Of a DNA stretch of 64,000 nucleotides, positions 55,119 through 64,000 are shown in pieces. A program made the translations under genes and the position numbers. A model generated the notes under the pieces. That model did no database searches, was not told where the DNA came from, and worked only from the letters and a program-made list of their open reading frames with translations. The stretch covers positions 1 through 64,000 of the forward strand of contig CAMATZ010000026.1 of assembly GCA_945861275.1 (NCBI GenBank), read 5' to 3'. The first letter of the stretch is position 1; each line of letters opens with the position of its first letter. Source of the DNA: Bordetella parapertussis (lineage in GTDB: Bacteria; Pseudomonadota; Gammaproteobacteria; Burkholderiales; SG8-41).

Positions 55119-55850
55119 ATGGACATCGCAAGCAACGCCATAGCGGAACTACTGCTTGAACATCGTGATGGCTTGCTGTGCATCACACTCAATCGCGCGC
55201 ACAAAGCCAATGCCATGACGCTTGAAATGACCCAAGCACTGGCTGAAATCCTGCGCCAGGCGCGCAGCGACGCAGCGGTGCGTGGGTTGTTGATCAGCGG
55301 CGCGGGCGGGCGCGTGTTTTCCGGTGGCGTGGATGTGCGCCAGACTTCGACGCTGGCGGCTGAAGCATTCCGGCAAGCGCGCTCCACGTCATTTTTTTCG
55401 CTGCTGATGGCGCTGGTTGATTTTGAAAAGCCGGTGGTGGCAGCGGTGAACGGTGTGGCCAGCGGCGGCGGTTTCATGATCGCGGCGCTGGCGGATGTGA
55501 TCGTGGCGTCGCAATCAGCGGTGTTCGCTTTGCCGGAAATTGATCTGGGCACACCGCCTTTAGCAGGGCTGGCGATTCTCGATCCACTGATCGGCGGCGC
55601 GCTGGCGTATGAACTCGTGCAAAGCGGGCGTAATTTGAACGCCATCGAGGCCGAGCGGCGCGGCCTGGTGCGCATGCTCGTGCCGCAGGCCGAGGTGAGT
55701 ACCGTTGCTGAAAAGTTTGCGCGTGACTTGATGGCGAAAAACCCGCGCGCTTTTGCCGCGAGCAAAGCCTGGATGCGCAAACCCATGCGCGCCGCACTGG
55801 AGCAAGCCGAGCGCGCGATGGTCAGCTGGCGCGCGGCTGGCGGTGAATGA
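55119..55850 (+). CDS. Enoyl-CoA hydratase/isomerase
   Basis: A 243-residue crotonase: ITLNRAHKANAMTLEM, oxyanion loops GAGGRVFSGGVDVRQ and AVNGVASGGGFMIAALA, and PEIDLGTPPLAGL, where the usual catalytic Glu pair is partly replaced. Start MDIASNAIAELLL. It is followed 1 base later by the dehydrogenase gene. Confidence 0.92.
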   Translation: MDIASNAIAELLLEHRDGLLCITLNRAHKANAMTLEMTQALAEILRQARSDAAVRGLLISGAGGRVFSGGVDVRQTSTLAAEAFRQARSTSFFSLLMALVDFEKPVVAAVNGVASGGGFMIAALADVIVASQSAVFALPEIDLGTPPLAGLAILDPLIGGALAYELVQSGRNLNAIEAERRGLVRMLVPQAEVSTVAEKFARDLMAKNPRAFAASKAWMRKPMRAALEQAERAMVSWRAAGGE

Positions 55851-55851
55851 C

Positions 55852-57015
55852 ATGCCCTCTACGCAGATACCGGAACTGTCATCTGAATTAACGCAGATGC
55901 GCGATGCGTTGCGCAGGTTCGTCAGAGCCGAGCTTGAGCCGCTGGAAAAATCCATCGACGCCAGTGGTGAATTGCCGCCGCACGTATTGCCCTTGCTGGG
56001 CAAACACGGCTATCTGTCGATGCGTTTACCGGTGGAAGTGGGTGGCGCCGGCATGGGGATGTTTCCCTACTGCCTGATGCTGGAAGAATTCAGCCGTTCG
56101 CATCGCATCTTTGGTTTGCTGGCCAGTGGTGGTGGCGGACTGACACCGATTGCCATCGCGCGCCACGGCACGCCGCAACAGCGCAGCACATATCTGACGG
56201 GTCTCATGGACGGCACTAAACGCACTGCGTTTGCGCTCACCGAACCCGCAGGCGGCTCCGACAATTCGGCCATGACCACCCGCGCCGATAAAGTGGACGG
56301 CGGCTGGATAATCAACGGACGCAAGCATTTCATCAACGGCGCGCATGAAGCCGACTTCATCACAGTGATCGCCATTACCGATGCAGTCAAACGCACGCGC
56401 GGCGGTGTCACTGCGTTCCTGTTGGATCGCGGCACACCGGGCTTCACTATCACGCGCGTCGATACCACGATGGGGTCGGATGTGATCAAACTGGCCGAGA
56501 TTGAATTCGACAACTGCAAGGTGGCGGACAGCGCGGTGCTGGGGCAGCCGGGGCAGGGCTTCGATCTGGCGAAAGAATCGCTGCGCGATGGCCGCATGGC
56601 GGTGTCGTGTTCGTGCATCGGCACCGCGGACCGCTTGCTGGAAATGTCCGCGCAGCACGCAAAAACGCGCGTGACCTTCGGTAAGCCGCTGGCCGAGCGT
56701 CAGGCGATACAATGGATGCTGGCGGACTCTGAGGTTGATCTGATTGCCGCGCGGGCCATGGTTTACGAGACGCTGCGCCAGATAGATGCCGGCAACGATG
56801 TCGGCACCGCGCCCAGTGTATGCAAACTGTATTGCTCCGAGATGGTAGGGCGCGTGGCCGACCGCGCGGTGCAGATCCACGGCGGCATGGGGATAGTGCA
56901 GGGCTATCCTGTTGAGCGCATGTACCGTGACGTGCGGCATTACCGCATTGGTGAAGGTTCGTCCGAAATTCAGCGCATGCTGATCGCGCGTGATGTGTTA
57001 AAGCGCACAGCATGA
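55852..57015 (+). CDS. Acyl-CoA dehydrogenase
   Basis: A 387-residue flavoenzyme: FALTEPAGGSDNSAM, SKxTFGxPLxxxQAIQ-like segment (KTRVTFGKPLAERQAIQWML), GGMGIVQGYPVERMYRD and the C-terminal IGEGSSEIQRMLIAR. The catalytic Glu position falls in the RDVRHYRIGEGSSEIQ region, as in short/branched-chain types. Probably desaturates an acyl-CoA that the adjacent hydratase hydrates. Confidence 0.95.
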   Translation: MPSTQIPELSSELTQMRDALRRFVRAELEPLEKSIDASGELPPHVLPLLGKHGYLSMRLPVEVGGAGMGMFPYCLMLEEFSRSHRIFGLLASGGGGLTPIAIARHGTPQQRSTYLTGLMDGTKRTAFALTEPAGGSDNSAMTTRADKVDGGWIINGRKHFINGAHEADFITVIAITDAVKRTRGGVTAFLLDRGTPGFTITRVDTTMGSDVIKLAEIEFDNCKVADSAVLGQPGQGFDLAKESLRDGRMAVSCSCIGTADRLLEMSAQHAKTRVTFGKPLAERQAIQWMLADSEVDLIAARAMVYETLRQIDAGNDVGTAPSVCKLYCSEMVGRVADRAVQIHGGMGIVQGYPVERMYRDVRHYRIGEGSSEIQRMLIARDVLKRTA

Positions 57016-57040
57016 AGCCCGCTAATCTGAACGCGAAAGC

Positions 57041-58027
57041 ATGGTTATGAAGCGTACTATGTTAATGGTGTCGCTGCTGTTTTGTGCAAACACTGTTGTC
57101 GCCCAACCCGCTTCGACGGGCTCAGGACAGGCGTACCCCACCAAACCCGTGCGCATGGTCGTGCCTTATCCCCCCGCGGGCGTGGCGGACATACTTGCGC
57201 GCGTGATAGCGGAGCGGCTCGGCCAGCGCCTCGGCCAAAACGTAGTGGTGTTCAATCGCGAGGGGGGCGGGTCGGCCGTGGGCGCCGATCTGGTCGCCAA
57301 GGCCACGCCCGACGGCTACACCTTGCTGATCGGCTCCACGGCTTTAACCATGAATGCCGCGGTCAATCGCAAGCTGCCATATGACGTGAAGCGCGATCTC
57401 GCGCCGCTGTCACTGGTGTTCGAGCAACCGGCGGTGCTGGTGGTGCATCCGTCGGTCGCGGCTAACTCGGTGCAGGAATTCATCGCGTACGCGCGTGCGA
57501 ATCCTGGCAAGCTGCGCTACGGCTCGTCAGGGATCGGCGGCGTAATCAATCTGGTGACCGAATTATTCAAGCATCAGGCCAAGGTGGATTTGACGCATGT
57601 GCCGTACCGGGGCGTGGCGCCTGCGATGATCGAACTGGTGGGCGGGCAAATTGAAGTGGTGATGTCGGGCATCACCAATGCCGCGCCGCTGGTGAAAAGC
57701 GGCAAGTTGAAAGCGCTGGGCATTACCAGCCGCAAGCGCTCGGCGGTGCTGCCCGACGTGCGGCCGATCGTCGAACAGGGACTGCCTGAGTTTGAAACCT
57801 CAACCTGGTATGGCGTGCTGGCCCCCGCCGCCACCTCGCCAAACATACTTACACGGCTCAACACCGAACTGGTGCAAATCGCCGGCAGTAACGAAGTCCG
57901 CGAGCGCTTTGCCAATCAAGGCGGAGAAGCACGCACCAGCACGCGCGCGGAATTTGCGGCCCTGATAGCACGCGACCTGAGCCGATGGCAGACGGTGGTT
58001 AGTGCGGCGGGGCTGCGCGCGGAGTAG
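57041..58027 (+). CDS. Bug/TctC-type receptor with repeat-derived mature N-terminus
   Basis: A 328-residue receptor: signal MLMVSLLFCANTVVA, then QPASTGSGQAYPTKPVRMVV, the first eight-residue part of which is encoded by a dispersed repeat shared with the Bug gene at 37953. The family loops include VFNREGGGSAVGADLVAKA and LRYGSSGIGGVINLVTELF. An in-frame ATG at 57047 is an equally plausible start. It is the last gene of the dehydrogenase operon. Confidence 0.92.
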   Translation: MVMKRTMLMVSLLFCANTVVAQPASTGSGQAYPTKPVRMVVPYPPAGVADILARVIAERLGQRLGQNVVVFNREGGGSAVGADLVAKATPDGYTLLIGSTALTMNAAVNRKLPYDVKRDLAPLSLVFEQPAVLVVHPSVAANSVQEFIAYARANPGKLRYGSSGIGGVINLVTELFKHQAKVDLTHVPYRGVAPAMIELVGGQIEVVMSGITNAAPLVKSGKLKALGITSRKRSAVLPDVRPIVEQGLPEFETSTWYGVLAPAATSPNILTRLNTELVQIAGSNEVRERFANQGGEARTSTRAEFAALIARDLSRWQTVVSAAGLRAE

Positions 58028-58048
58028 CGCCGCTGCAATTAGCCGAAA

Positions 58049-59059
58049 ATGTTGCGCTGGATCAAATGGGTTTTAATCGGGGTAGTTGGGTTGGCCGTCA
58101 CCGCAGTCGGTGGCATGGTTTTGTTTTCTACACAAGAACTCACGTTTAAACCTGCGAGCGTCGGTTACGACTTGAAGTTGGGCAACAATCTGCGCGGTGT
58201 GGCGCGCGAGCTGCAGGCGCTGGGTGTGCTGAGCGTGCCCGGCGGGGCAATCTTGTTTGAAATTCTGGGGCGCGCACGCGGCGATGCGGCGCACATCAAA
58301 GCCGGAAATTATGAGTTCGAGTCGCCGATTACGCCACTGCAGCTGCTGCAAAAAATGACCCGTGGCGATGCCATGCAATCGAGCGTGCGGTTTATCGACG
58401 GCTGGACGTTCAAGCAAATCCGCCAGGCGCTCGACACCCACGAAGCACTGAAACACGATACGCAAGGCCTCACCCATCAAGCCATCGCGCGCGCGCTGGG
58501 TATCCCCGATGCGCAAGCAGAAGGCTGGATATTCCCCGAAACTTTCCATTTTTCGCGCGGCGCCAGTGATTTGGCGGTACTGCGCCGCGCGCACCGCCTG
58601 ATGCAGACCCATCTCAACGCGCAGTGGAACAAACGCGCGGCTGATTTACCGCTGGCGTCGCACTACGAGGCGTTGATTCTGGCCTCCATCATCGAAAAGG
58701 AAACCGGCAAAGCGGCCGACCGGGCTATGATCAGCTCGGTTTTCATCAACCGGTTGCGCATCAATATGCGCCTGCAGACCGATCCGACGGTCATCTACGG
58801 CATGGGGGACGATTTTGACGGCAATCTGCGCCGCCGCGATTTACAGGCCGATACGCCGTGGAATACCTATACGCGCGGTGGCCTGCCGCCTACCCCTATT
58901 GCCATGCCGGGGCTGGCTTCGATTCAGGCTGCACTTAGCCCGGCGCAGAGCAAAATGCTGTATTTTGTGGCGCGCGGCGATGGTAGTTCGCAGTTTTCGA
59001 GAACTCTGGATGACCACAATGCCGCCGTGACAAAATATCAAAGGTCGGGCAAAAAATGA
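58049..59059 (+). CDS. mltG: Endolytic murein transglycosylase MltG
   Basis: A 336-residue inner-membrane enzyme with one N-terminal helix (IKWVLIGVVGLAVTAVGGMV) and a periplasmic YceG domain. The catalytic Glu is in LASIIEKETG (about 224), and QTDPTVIYG and NTYTRGGLPPTPI are conserved. It cuts nascent glycan strands and sets their length. The stop overlaps the tmk start (ATGA). Confidence 0.95.
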   Translation: MLRWIKWVLIGVVGLAVTAVGGMVLFSTQELTFKPASVGYDLKLGNNLRGVARELQALGVLSVPGGAILFEILGRARGDAAHIKAGNYEFESPITPLQLLQKMTRGDAMQSSVRFIDGWTFKQIRQALDTHEALKHDTQGLTHQAIARALGIPDAQAEGWIFPETFHFSRGASDLAVLRRAHRLMQTHLNAQWNKRAADLPLASHYEALILASIIEKETGKAADRAMISSVFINRLRINMRLQTDPTVIYGMGDDFDGNLRRRDLQADTPWNTYTRGGLPPTPIAMPGLASIQAALSPAQSKMLYFVARGDGSSQFSRTLDDHNAAVTKYQRSGKK

Positions 59060-59679
59060 CGCGCGGCAAATTCATCACTCTGGAAGGCATGGACGGAGCC
59101 GGGAAGAGCACGCACCTGGCTTGGATTCCGGGATTTTTGCAGGCACGCGGGGTGCAGGTGCAGCTTACGCGCGAGCCGGGCGGCACACCTGCCGGTGAAA
59201 AACTGCGCGTGCTGATGCTGGACAAAAACCAGAAACTGCACCCCGATAGCGAAGCGCTGTTGATGTTCGCGGCGCGGCGCGAGCATCTGGACAAAGTGAT
59301 ACTCCCGGCACTTGATTCGGGCATTTGGGTGGTTTGCGACCGTTTTACCGACGCAACGTTTGCCTACCAATCCGGCGGCAGTGGTGTGGCTTGGGAGCGC
59401 ATCGCGGCGCTCGAAGAGTGGGTGCAAGGCAGTCTGCAACCGGATTTAACCCTGTATTTTGATGTGCTCAGCGAACTCGGTATGGCGCGCACGCAAGCCG
59501 CGCGTGATCCGGATCGCTTCGAACAGGAAGGCCGCTCGTTTTTTGACCGGGTAAGAGCGGGCTATCTGCGGCGCGCACGTAATCATCCGTCGCGGGTGGC
59601 GATAATTGATGCTTCTGTAGCCTTGGACACAGTTAAGAACAAAGTTGAAGAAGTATTAATAACTAATTGTTTTAAATGA
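59056..59679 (+). CDS. tmk: Thymidylate kinase
   Basis: The 207-residue enzyme phosphorylates dTMP to dTDP. P-loop GMDGAGKSTH, TREPGGTPAGEKLR (DRX/ substrate loop), CDRFTDATFAYQSGG. Order mltG-tmk-holB is conserved in proteobacteria. The stop overlaps holB (ATGA). Confidence 0.97.
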   Translation: MTRGKFITLEGMDGAGKSTHLAWIPGFLQARGVQVQLTREPGGTPAGEKLRVLMLDKNQKLHPDSEALLMFAARREHLDKVILPALDSGIWVVCDRFTDATFAYQSGGSGVAWERIAALEEWVQGSLQPDLTLYFDVLSELGMARTQAARDPDRFEQEGRSFFDRVRAGYLRRARNHPSRVAIIDASVALDTVKNKVEEVLITNCFK

Positions 59680-60692
59680 CTATTTATTCATGGAATACCA
59701 AGGCGTTCCAGCAGCTTGCGCAGCGTGCAGGCAGCTTTCCGCATGCACTGTTAATCAAAGGGCCGCCGGGCATCGGCAAACGCGCGTTCGCCGCTGCGCT
59801 GGCTCAGGGGCTGCTGTGCGAGAAACCGGTTTCCGCGCTTTCGGCCTGTGGCTCATGTGCAGCCTGCCACTGGTTTGACACCGAAAACCACCCTGATTAC
59901 CGCATTTTGCAACCTGAAATCGCGGAAGAGACAGATGACGCCGAAGGGCCGGATAAAAAGAAAAAGCGTGATATCTCGGTGGCCCAGGTGCGCAGTTTGG
60001 CGGATTTCATCAACATCAGCGCGCATCGCGGCGGGGCCAAGGTAGTGGTGATTCAACCCGCCGAGGCGATGAATGTCAACGCCGCCAACGCACTGTTAAA
60101 AAGCCTCGAAGAACCGCCGCCCGGCACGTATTTTTTGCTGGTGGCCGACCGCCCGCATCTGCTGCCCGCCACCATTCGCAGCCGCTGCCAGCATGTTTCA
60201 CTGCCACCACCCACACCACAGGAGGCGGCTACCTGGCTAAAAAAGAGCGGAATTTCCCAGCCTGAGTTGGCGCTGGCGCAGGCCGGTGGTGCGCCTTTGC
60301 TGGCAGTGGCATTGGACAATCCCGACTATTGGGCAGCGAGAAAGCAGCTGCTCGATGGACTGTCCAGCACGGCGTTTGACGCACTGGCGCTGGCCGAGCG
60401 CGTGGCTGCGCAGCCAATACCACAATTTATCAATACCTTACAGCGCTGGAGTTATGATCTGGCGTGCCTGCGTTTCGGTCAGCCGCTGCGTTACAATCCA
60501 GACCGCAAGGATGCGCTGCTTTCCGCCATAAACAGCATGAATCCTCTGGAAATTTTACATTTCCACCGTGAATTGGTGCGTTTTCAAAGAATCGTCAATC
60601 ACCCATTAAACGCACGCTTGCTGATCGAAGATTTTCTGCTGCGGTACGGGCAGCTTATGCAGCAAGCGGAAACACAGCATGTGGCGGCTTGA
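59676..60692 (+). CDS. holB: DNA polymerase III delta-prime subunit
   Basis: The 338-residue clamp-loader subunit: AAA+ P-loop-like GPPGIGKRAF, zinc-binding cysteines (SACGSCAACHW), and VSVAQVR / NAANALLKSLEEPPPGTYF with the SRC motif (RSRCQH). It is followed after 6 bases by tatD. An acidic-basic insert (EEETDDAEGPDKKKKR-like, about 86-100) is longer than in E. coli. Confidence 0.94.
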   Translation: MTIYSWNTKAFQQLAQRAGSFPHALLIKGPPGIGKRAFAAALAQGLLCEKPVSALSACGSCAACHWFDTENHPDYRILQPEIAEETDDAEGPDKKKKRDISVAQVRSLADFINISAHRGGAKVVVIQPAEAMNVNAANALLKSLEEPPPGTYFLLVADRPHLLPATIRSRCQHVSLPPPTPQEAATWLKKSGISQPELALAQAGGAPLLAVALDNPDYWAARKQLLDGLSSTAFDALALAERVAAQPIPQFINTLQRWSYDLACLRFGQPLRYNPDRKDALLSAINSMNPLEILHFHRELVRFQRIVNHPLNARLLIEDFLLRYGQLMQQAETQHVAA

Positions 60693-60698
60693 TTAGGC

Positions 60699-61487
60699 AT
60701 GTTCATCGATTCGCACTGTCATCTGGATTTTCCTGAACTGGCCAACCAGCTCGACGATATTTTTGCGCGCATGCGCGAAAATAAGGTGACCCATGCCCTG
60801 TGCGTGAGTGTGAATCTGGAGGATTTCCCCAAAGTGCTGGCATTGGCCGAGGCGCACGACCATCTCTATGCGTCAGTGGGCGTGCACCCGGATTACCCGG
60901 ATGTTTCCGAACCTTCGGTGGATGAGCTTGTCCGACTGGCGCAGCATCCAAAAATTGTGGCCATCGGAGAAACCGGGCTTGATTACTACCGACTGAGCGG
61001 CGATTTGGAGTGGCAGCGGCAGCGTTTCAGAAATCACATTCGGGCCGCAAAAGAGTGCTCCAAGCCATTGATTATTCATACAAGATCGGCAGCGGAAGAC
61101 ACGCTGCGCATCATGCAGGAGGAGGGTGCGAGTGAGGTAGGCGGGGTGATGCACTGCTTCACCGAAACGTGGGGGGTAGCGGCGGCCGCGCTGAAACTGG
61201 GGTTTTACATTTCTTTTTCGGGCATAGTCACCTTCAAGAATGCCATCGCGTTAAAGGAAGTTGCGAAAAAAGTGCCACTGGAGCGCCTGTTGATCGAGAC
61301 CGATTCGCCGTATTTGGCGCCGGTACCGTTTCGCGGCAAGACCAACGATCCCAGCCTGGTGAAACATGTGGCCGAAGAAATAGCACACCTCCGCGGCTGT
61401 GATACCGCACAAATAGCGCATCAGACAAGTAGTAATTTTTATAATTTATTCAATGCTATAGGTAACAAAAATGAAGTTAATTATTAA
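60699..61487 (+). CDS. TatD family metal-dependent hydrolase (YcfH-like)
   Basis: A 262-residue TIM-barrel hydrolase with MFIDSHCHLDFPEL, GETGLDYYR and the downstream HTR and DSPYLAPVPFRG motifs. TatD family members are 3'-5' nucleases; the YcfH branch is commonly next to holB as here. Its end overlaps the ankyrin gene by 17 bases. Confidence 0.95.
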   Translation: MFIDSHCHLDFPELANQLDDIFARMRENKVTHALCVSVNLEDFPKVLALAEAHDHLYASVGVHPDYPDVSEPSVDELVRLAQHPKIVAIGETGLDYYRLSGDLEWQRQRFRNHIRAAKECSKPLIIHTRSAAEDTLRIMQEEGASEVGGVMHCFTETWGVAAAALKLGFYISFSGIVTFKNAIALKEVAKKVPLERLLIETDSPYLAPVPFRGKTNDPSLVKHVAEEIAHLRGCDTAQIAHQTSSNFYNLFNAIGNKNEVNY

Positions 61488-62109
61488 GTATATTTTTACG
61501 CTGCTGCTGGTCACCATAACGCTCCCAGCGAGTGCCGGAGCGTACGACGATATGACTCGCGCCATCAGCATGGGCGACAACAGCACGGTCGCCAACCTGC
61601 TGCGCAAAGGCTTCGACGTTAATACGGTGGACAAGGAAGGCGAAACCCTGCTGATAATGGCGGCCAAGGAAGGCAACGTTAACGTCATCAAAACCCTGCT
61701 TGCAGCCAAGCCCAGGGTCGCGGCACTCAACAGCTTTGGCGAAAGCGCGCTGATGATGGCATCGATCAAAGGTCACCTGGAGGTGGTAAAAATACTGCTG
61801 GCCGAGGGTGCGCAAATCGACCATGCCGGCTGGACACCACTGATTTACGCCGCCTCGATGAACCAGCTGGAGGTAATGCGACTGTTGATCGTGCGCGGCG
61901 CGAAAATAGACGCTGCCAACGCCAGTGGTATGACCGCGCTGATGCTGGCGGCGCGCGAAGGCCAAACCCCGGCGGTACTGCTGCTGATGGAATACGGGGC
62001 CAATGTGAACACCAAGGCCTCCAACGGATACACGGCGCTGACGGCCGCCAAACAGCGCAATAACGACGAGATTTCGCGGATTTTGCTTAAGGCAGGCGCG
62101 AAGGAGTAG
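61471..62109 (+). CDS. Secreted ankyrin-repeat protein
   Basis: 212 residues with a signal peptide (IKYIFTLLLVTITLPASAGA) and about five ankyrin repeats (for example NTVDKEGETLLIMAAKEGNV and NASGMTALMLAAREGQTPAV). It is a protein-binding scaffold in the periplasm. Position after tatD is common in betaproteobacteria. Partner unknown. Confidence 0.9.
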   Translation: MKLIIKYIFTLLLVTITLPASAGAYDDMTRAISMGDNSTVANLLRKGFDVNTVDKEGETLLIMAAKEGNVNVIKTLLAAKPRVAALNSFGESALMMASIKGHLEVVKILLAEGAQIDHAGWTPLIYAASMNQLEVMRLLIVRGAKIDAANASGMTALMLAAREGQTPAVLLLMEYGANVNTKASNGYTALTAAKQRNNDEISRILLKAGAKE

Positions 62110-62410
62110 CAGCTGGGCGCCAAAAGTTGTGTAAGTACAACAAATTACGCTACTTATTCAGTGCCGTACCGCGCGCGCACCGGCTGCATACAGCAACTGG
62201 TGTATTATCGGCATCTAGGACATCAGCGCCGCTTCATCCGGTTTGCGGTTGCGTCCTGATCGTGGTGAATTTTTAGCTGTGGCGGCAAGGCTCCAAGTCA
62301 TAACCAAAGCCCGGCCCGGCGCTTCCCCGAACCCCGAAACCCCAAGTTGTATCAGCCTGAACCGGTTCTCGCGGTATTTGCCGCGGCAGGTTGATCGCAG
62401 GGAGAAATTT
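62110..62410. other. Gene-free stretch with probable rhlE leader
   Basis: No coding frame is supported. A long 5' leader for the helicase is plausible. The purine-rich agggaga at 62399-62405 is the ribosome site for the TTG start at 62411. Confidence 0.4.
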
Positions 62411-64000
62411 TTGAGTCAGTTGTTTGTCGATCTTGGGCTTATGCCCGATTTGACGCGTGCTGCCGCCGATCATGGCTACACGCAACCCACGCCAGTGCAG
62501 ATACAGGCGATCCCGGTAATTCTCGAAGGCTGCGATGTTCTTGCCGGCGCCCAAACCGGTACCGGAAAAACAGCCGCCTTTACCCTGCCGCTGCTGCAGC
62601 GCCTGATGGAGAATCCGCCAGAGCCGGGCACTTATCCGGTGCGTGCGCTGATAGTGACGCCCACACGCGAACTCGCTGCGCAAATCGAAGAGAGCGTACA
62701 CACCTACGGCAAATATTTGCCATTGCGCTCGACCGTGATATTCGGCGGCGTTGGTATGGCGCCGCAAGTCGATGCGCTGAAAGCCGGCGTGGATATCCTG
62801 GTGGCGACACCCGGGCGCTTGCTCGATCACGCCAACGAACAGACGGTTGATTTGTCGCAGGTGGAAATTCTGGTGCTTGACGAAGCCGACCGCATGCTCG
62901 ACATGGGCTTCATCCACGACGTAAAACGCATCCTTGCACTGCTGCCTGCGCAACGCCAGAATTTGCTTTTCTCGGCAACGTTTTCCGATGACATACGCGC
63001 GCTGGCCGATGGCTTGCTGCACAGCCCGGTGATGGTGGAAGTGGCGCGGCGCAATGCCGAATCGGAGCTGGTGGCGCAACGGGTGCATCCGGTGGGGCAG
63101 GAGCGCAAGCGCGCGCTGTTGGCGCACCTGGTGAAAAGCGGCGACTGGAAACAGGTGCTGGTGTTTACGCGCACCAAGCACGGCGCCAACCGGCTCGCGC
63201 ATCAGCTGGGCCGCTCGGGCATTTCCGCCACCGCAATACACGGTAATAAAAGCCAGGGTGCGCGCACCAAGGCACTGGCCGATTTCAAAGCGGGCCTGGT
63301 GCGCGTGATGGTGGCAACCGACCTTGCCGCGCGCGGACTCGACATCGAAGAATTGCCGCACGTGGTGAACTACGATATGCCGCACGTGGCTGAAGATTAC
63401 GTGCATCGCATCGGGCGCACCGGCCGCGCCGGCAGCACCGGCGAAGCGATCTCGCTGGTGTCACCCGAAGAACAGCCGCTGCTGTCTGAAATTGAAAAAC
63501 TGATGCAGCGCACGGTGGAACAGACGGTAATTGCCGGCTTCGAGCCCGGAACAGAACCGCCGCCACAGCCGGCGCGTCAGCCGCAGCCTTCCAGCCAGCC
63601 GCAGCCGGTGCGGCATGACGGTGCGCCGCAAGAAGCACAGCAGGGCAGAGAAGGCAAGGAAGGCAGGGAAGGACGCGAGGGCCGCGGCCGCCGCCGTGGC
63701 CGTGGACGCAATCGCCCGAACGGGGAGAATCGGGGCGAGCAGCTGGCGCCGGGCGCTGTTGCCGTGGAGGGCGCTGAAGCGCCGCAGGAAGTGCCGCGGG
63801 AAGCGCCGCGCGAAGCGTCACGCGATGCGCGTGAATCGCGTGACACCCGGGGCAACCGCGGCGAACCCAACCGCAACGGCAGTAACCGCCAGGACGCGCT
63901 GCGCGAAGAGCGTGACAATCGCGGCAATCGTGATACCCCGAATCGAAATGGCCAGCGCAATGTGGTTCGCGATGACGATTTTGGCAATCGCATACCACCG
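62411..64000 (+). CDS. rhlE: DEAD-box RNA helicase, RhlE type (runs off window)
   Basis: 530 codons are visible without a stop. Two RecA-like domains carry Q-motif [40 protein letters not shown] and [10 protein letters not shown], all intact. After about residue 375 comes a long low-complexity tail rich in Arg, Gly, Glu and Pro (repeats such as [14 protein letters not shown] and [11 protein letters not shown]), which binds RNA in this family. The TTG start is chosen from the spacing to agggaga. RhlE helps ribosome and RNA remodelling, often in the cold. Confidence 0.93.
   Translation, partial: MSQLFVDLGLMPDLTRAAADHGYTQPTPVQIQAIPVILEGCDVLAGAQTGTGKTAAFTLPLLQRLMENPPEPGTYPVRALIVTPTRELAAQIEESVHTYGKYLPLRSTVIFGGVGMAPQVDALKAGVDILVATPGRLLDHANEQTVDLSQVEILVLDEADRMLDMGFIHDVKRILALLPAQRQNLLFSATFSDDIRALADGLLHSPVMVEVARRNAESELVAQRVHPVGQERKRALLAHLVKSGDWKQVLVFTRTKHGANRLAHQLGRSGISATAIHGNKSQGARTKALADFKAGLVRVMVATDLAARGLDIEELPHVVNYDMPHVAEDYVHRIGRTGRAGSTGEAISLVSPEEQPLLSEIEKLMQRTVEQTVIAGFEPGTEPPPQPARQPQPSSQPQPVRHDGAPQEAQQGREGKEGREGREGRGRRRGRGRNRPNGENRGEQLAPGAVAVEGAEAPQEVPREAPREASRDARESRDTRGNRGEPNRNGSNRQDALREERDNRGNRDTPNRNGQRNVVRDDDFGNRIPP

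Noticed and set aside
62273-63406. A 377-codon minus-strand frame antisense to the RhlE helicase
   Set aside because: The plus strand carries all DEAD-box motifs; the antisense product is low-complexity with no recognisable domain.

Overview
The window reads as chromosome of a betaproteobacterium, most likely Burkholderiales or a close relative. The signs are high GC, seven periplasmic Bug/TctC-type solute receptors, a ChpA/PilL-type chemotaxis kinase, a full general (type II) secretion operon, and dense operons for acyl-CoA chemistry. No rRNA, tRNA, CRISPR array or intact prophage was recognised. Genus cannot be set from the sequence alone.

Layout. 1-2208: end of an IS1595-type insertion sequence abutting a 5'-truncated hybrid kinase (chpA/pilL). 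2247-5500: clpB behind a sigma32-like promoter, then a small conserved unknown. 5503-9494 (minus): AtuA pair, enoyl-CoA hydratase and class III CoA-transferase. 9788-13027: VOC protein and the molybdenum hydroxylase iorAB, closed by a terminator. 13101-16189: a lower-GC island with a transposase relic and a two-gene module pairing a helical protein that has a GrpE-like C-terminus with an ATPase-domain-only Hsp70 homologue. This is the best candidate here for an undescribed system. 16282-20454: exported Rossmann oxidoreductase, a NIPSNAP gene split by an in-frame TGA, two Bug receptors and an outer-membrane-like protein.

20472-32364: type II secretion, with gspC divergent from gspGHIJK-LMNDEF and a vapBC toxin-antitoxin module, carrying its own promoter/operator, lodged between gspK and gspL. 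A 125-bp near-palindrome (32361-32485) separates gspF from a convergent tandem carboxymuconolactone-decarboxylase-fold gene. 33704-37846 (minus): DsbA-like protein, cupin-like protein, then mobA-fdhD-moaA for molybdenum cofactor, which the IorAB enzyme would need. 37953-46481 (minus): Bug receptor, small membrane protein, SDR, TRAP transporter dctMQP, a cyclase-family hydrolase and two more Bug receptors.

46482-47850 is a scrapyard: hsdM N-terminal relic, a hexamer repeat, a ruined HigB-type toxin beside an intact antitoxin, and a hairpin element. 47849-58027 returns to catabolism: cupin-rubredoxin fusion; Bug/sucDC-like CoA ligase/enoyl-CoA hydratase/EthD-like/TauD-like on the minus strand; GST/enoyl-CoA hydratase/acyl-CoA dehydrogenase/Bug on the plus strand. 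58049-64000 holds the housekeeping run mltG-tmk-holB-tatD, an ankyrin protein and an rhlE-type DEAD-box helicase cut by the window end.

Taken together the genes suggest an organism that scavenges organic acids through many dedicated binding proteins and funnels them into CoA-thioester pathways. Two dispersed repeat themes run through the window: 7-bp-periodic hairpin repeats at gene borders, and a short repeat that has been absorbed in frame into two Bug genes.
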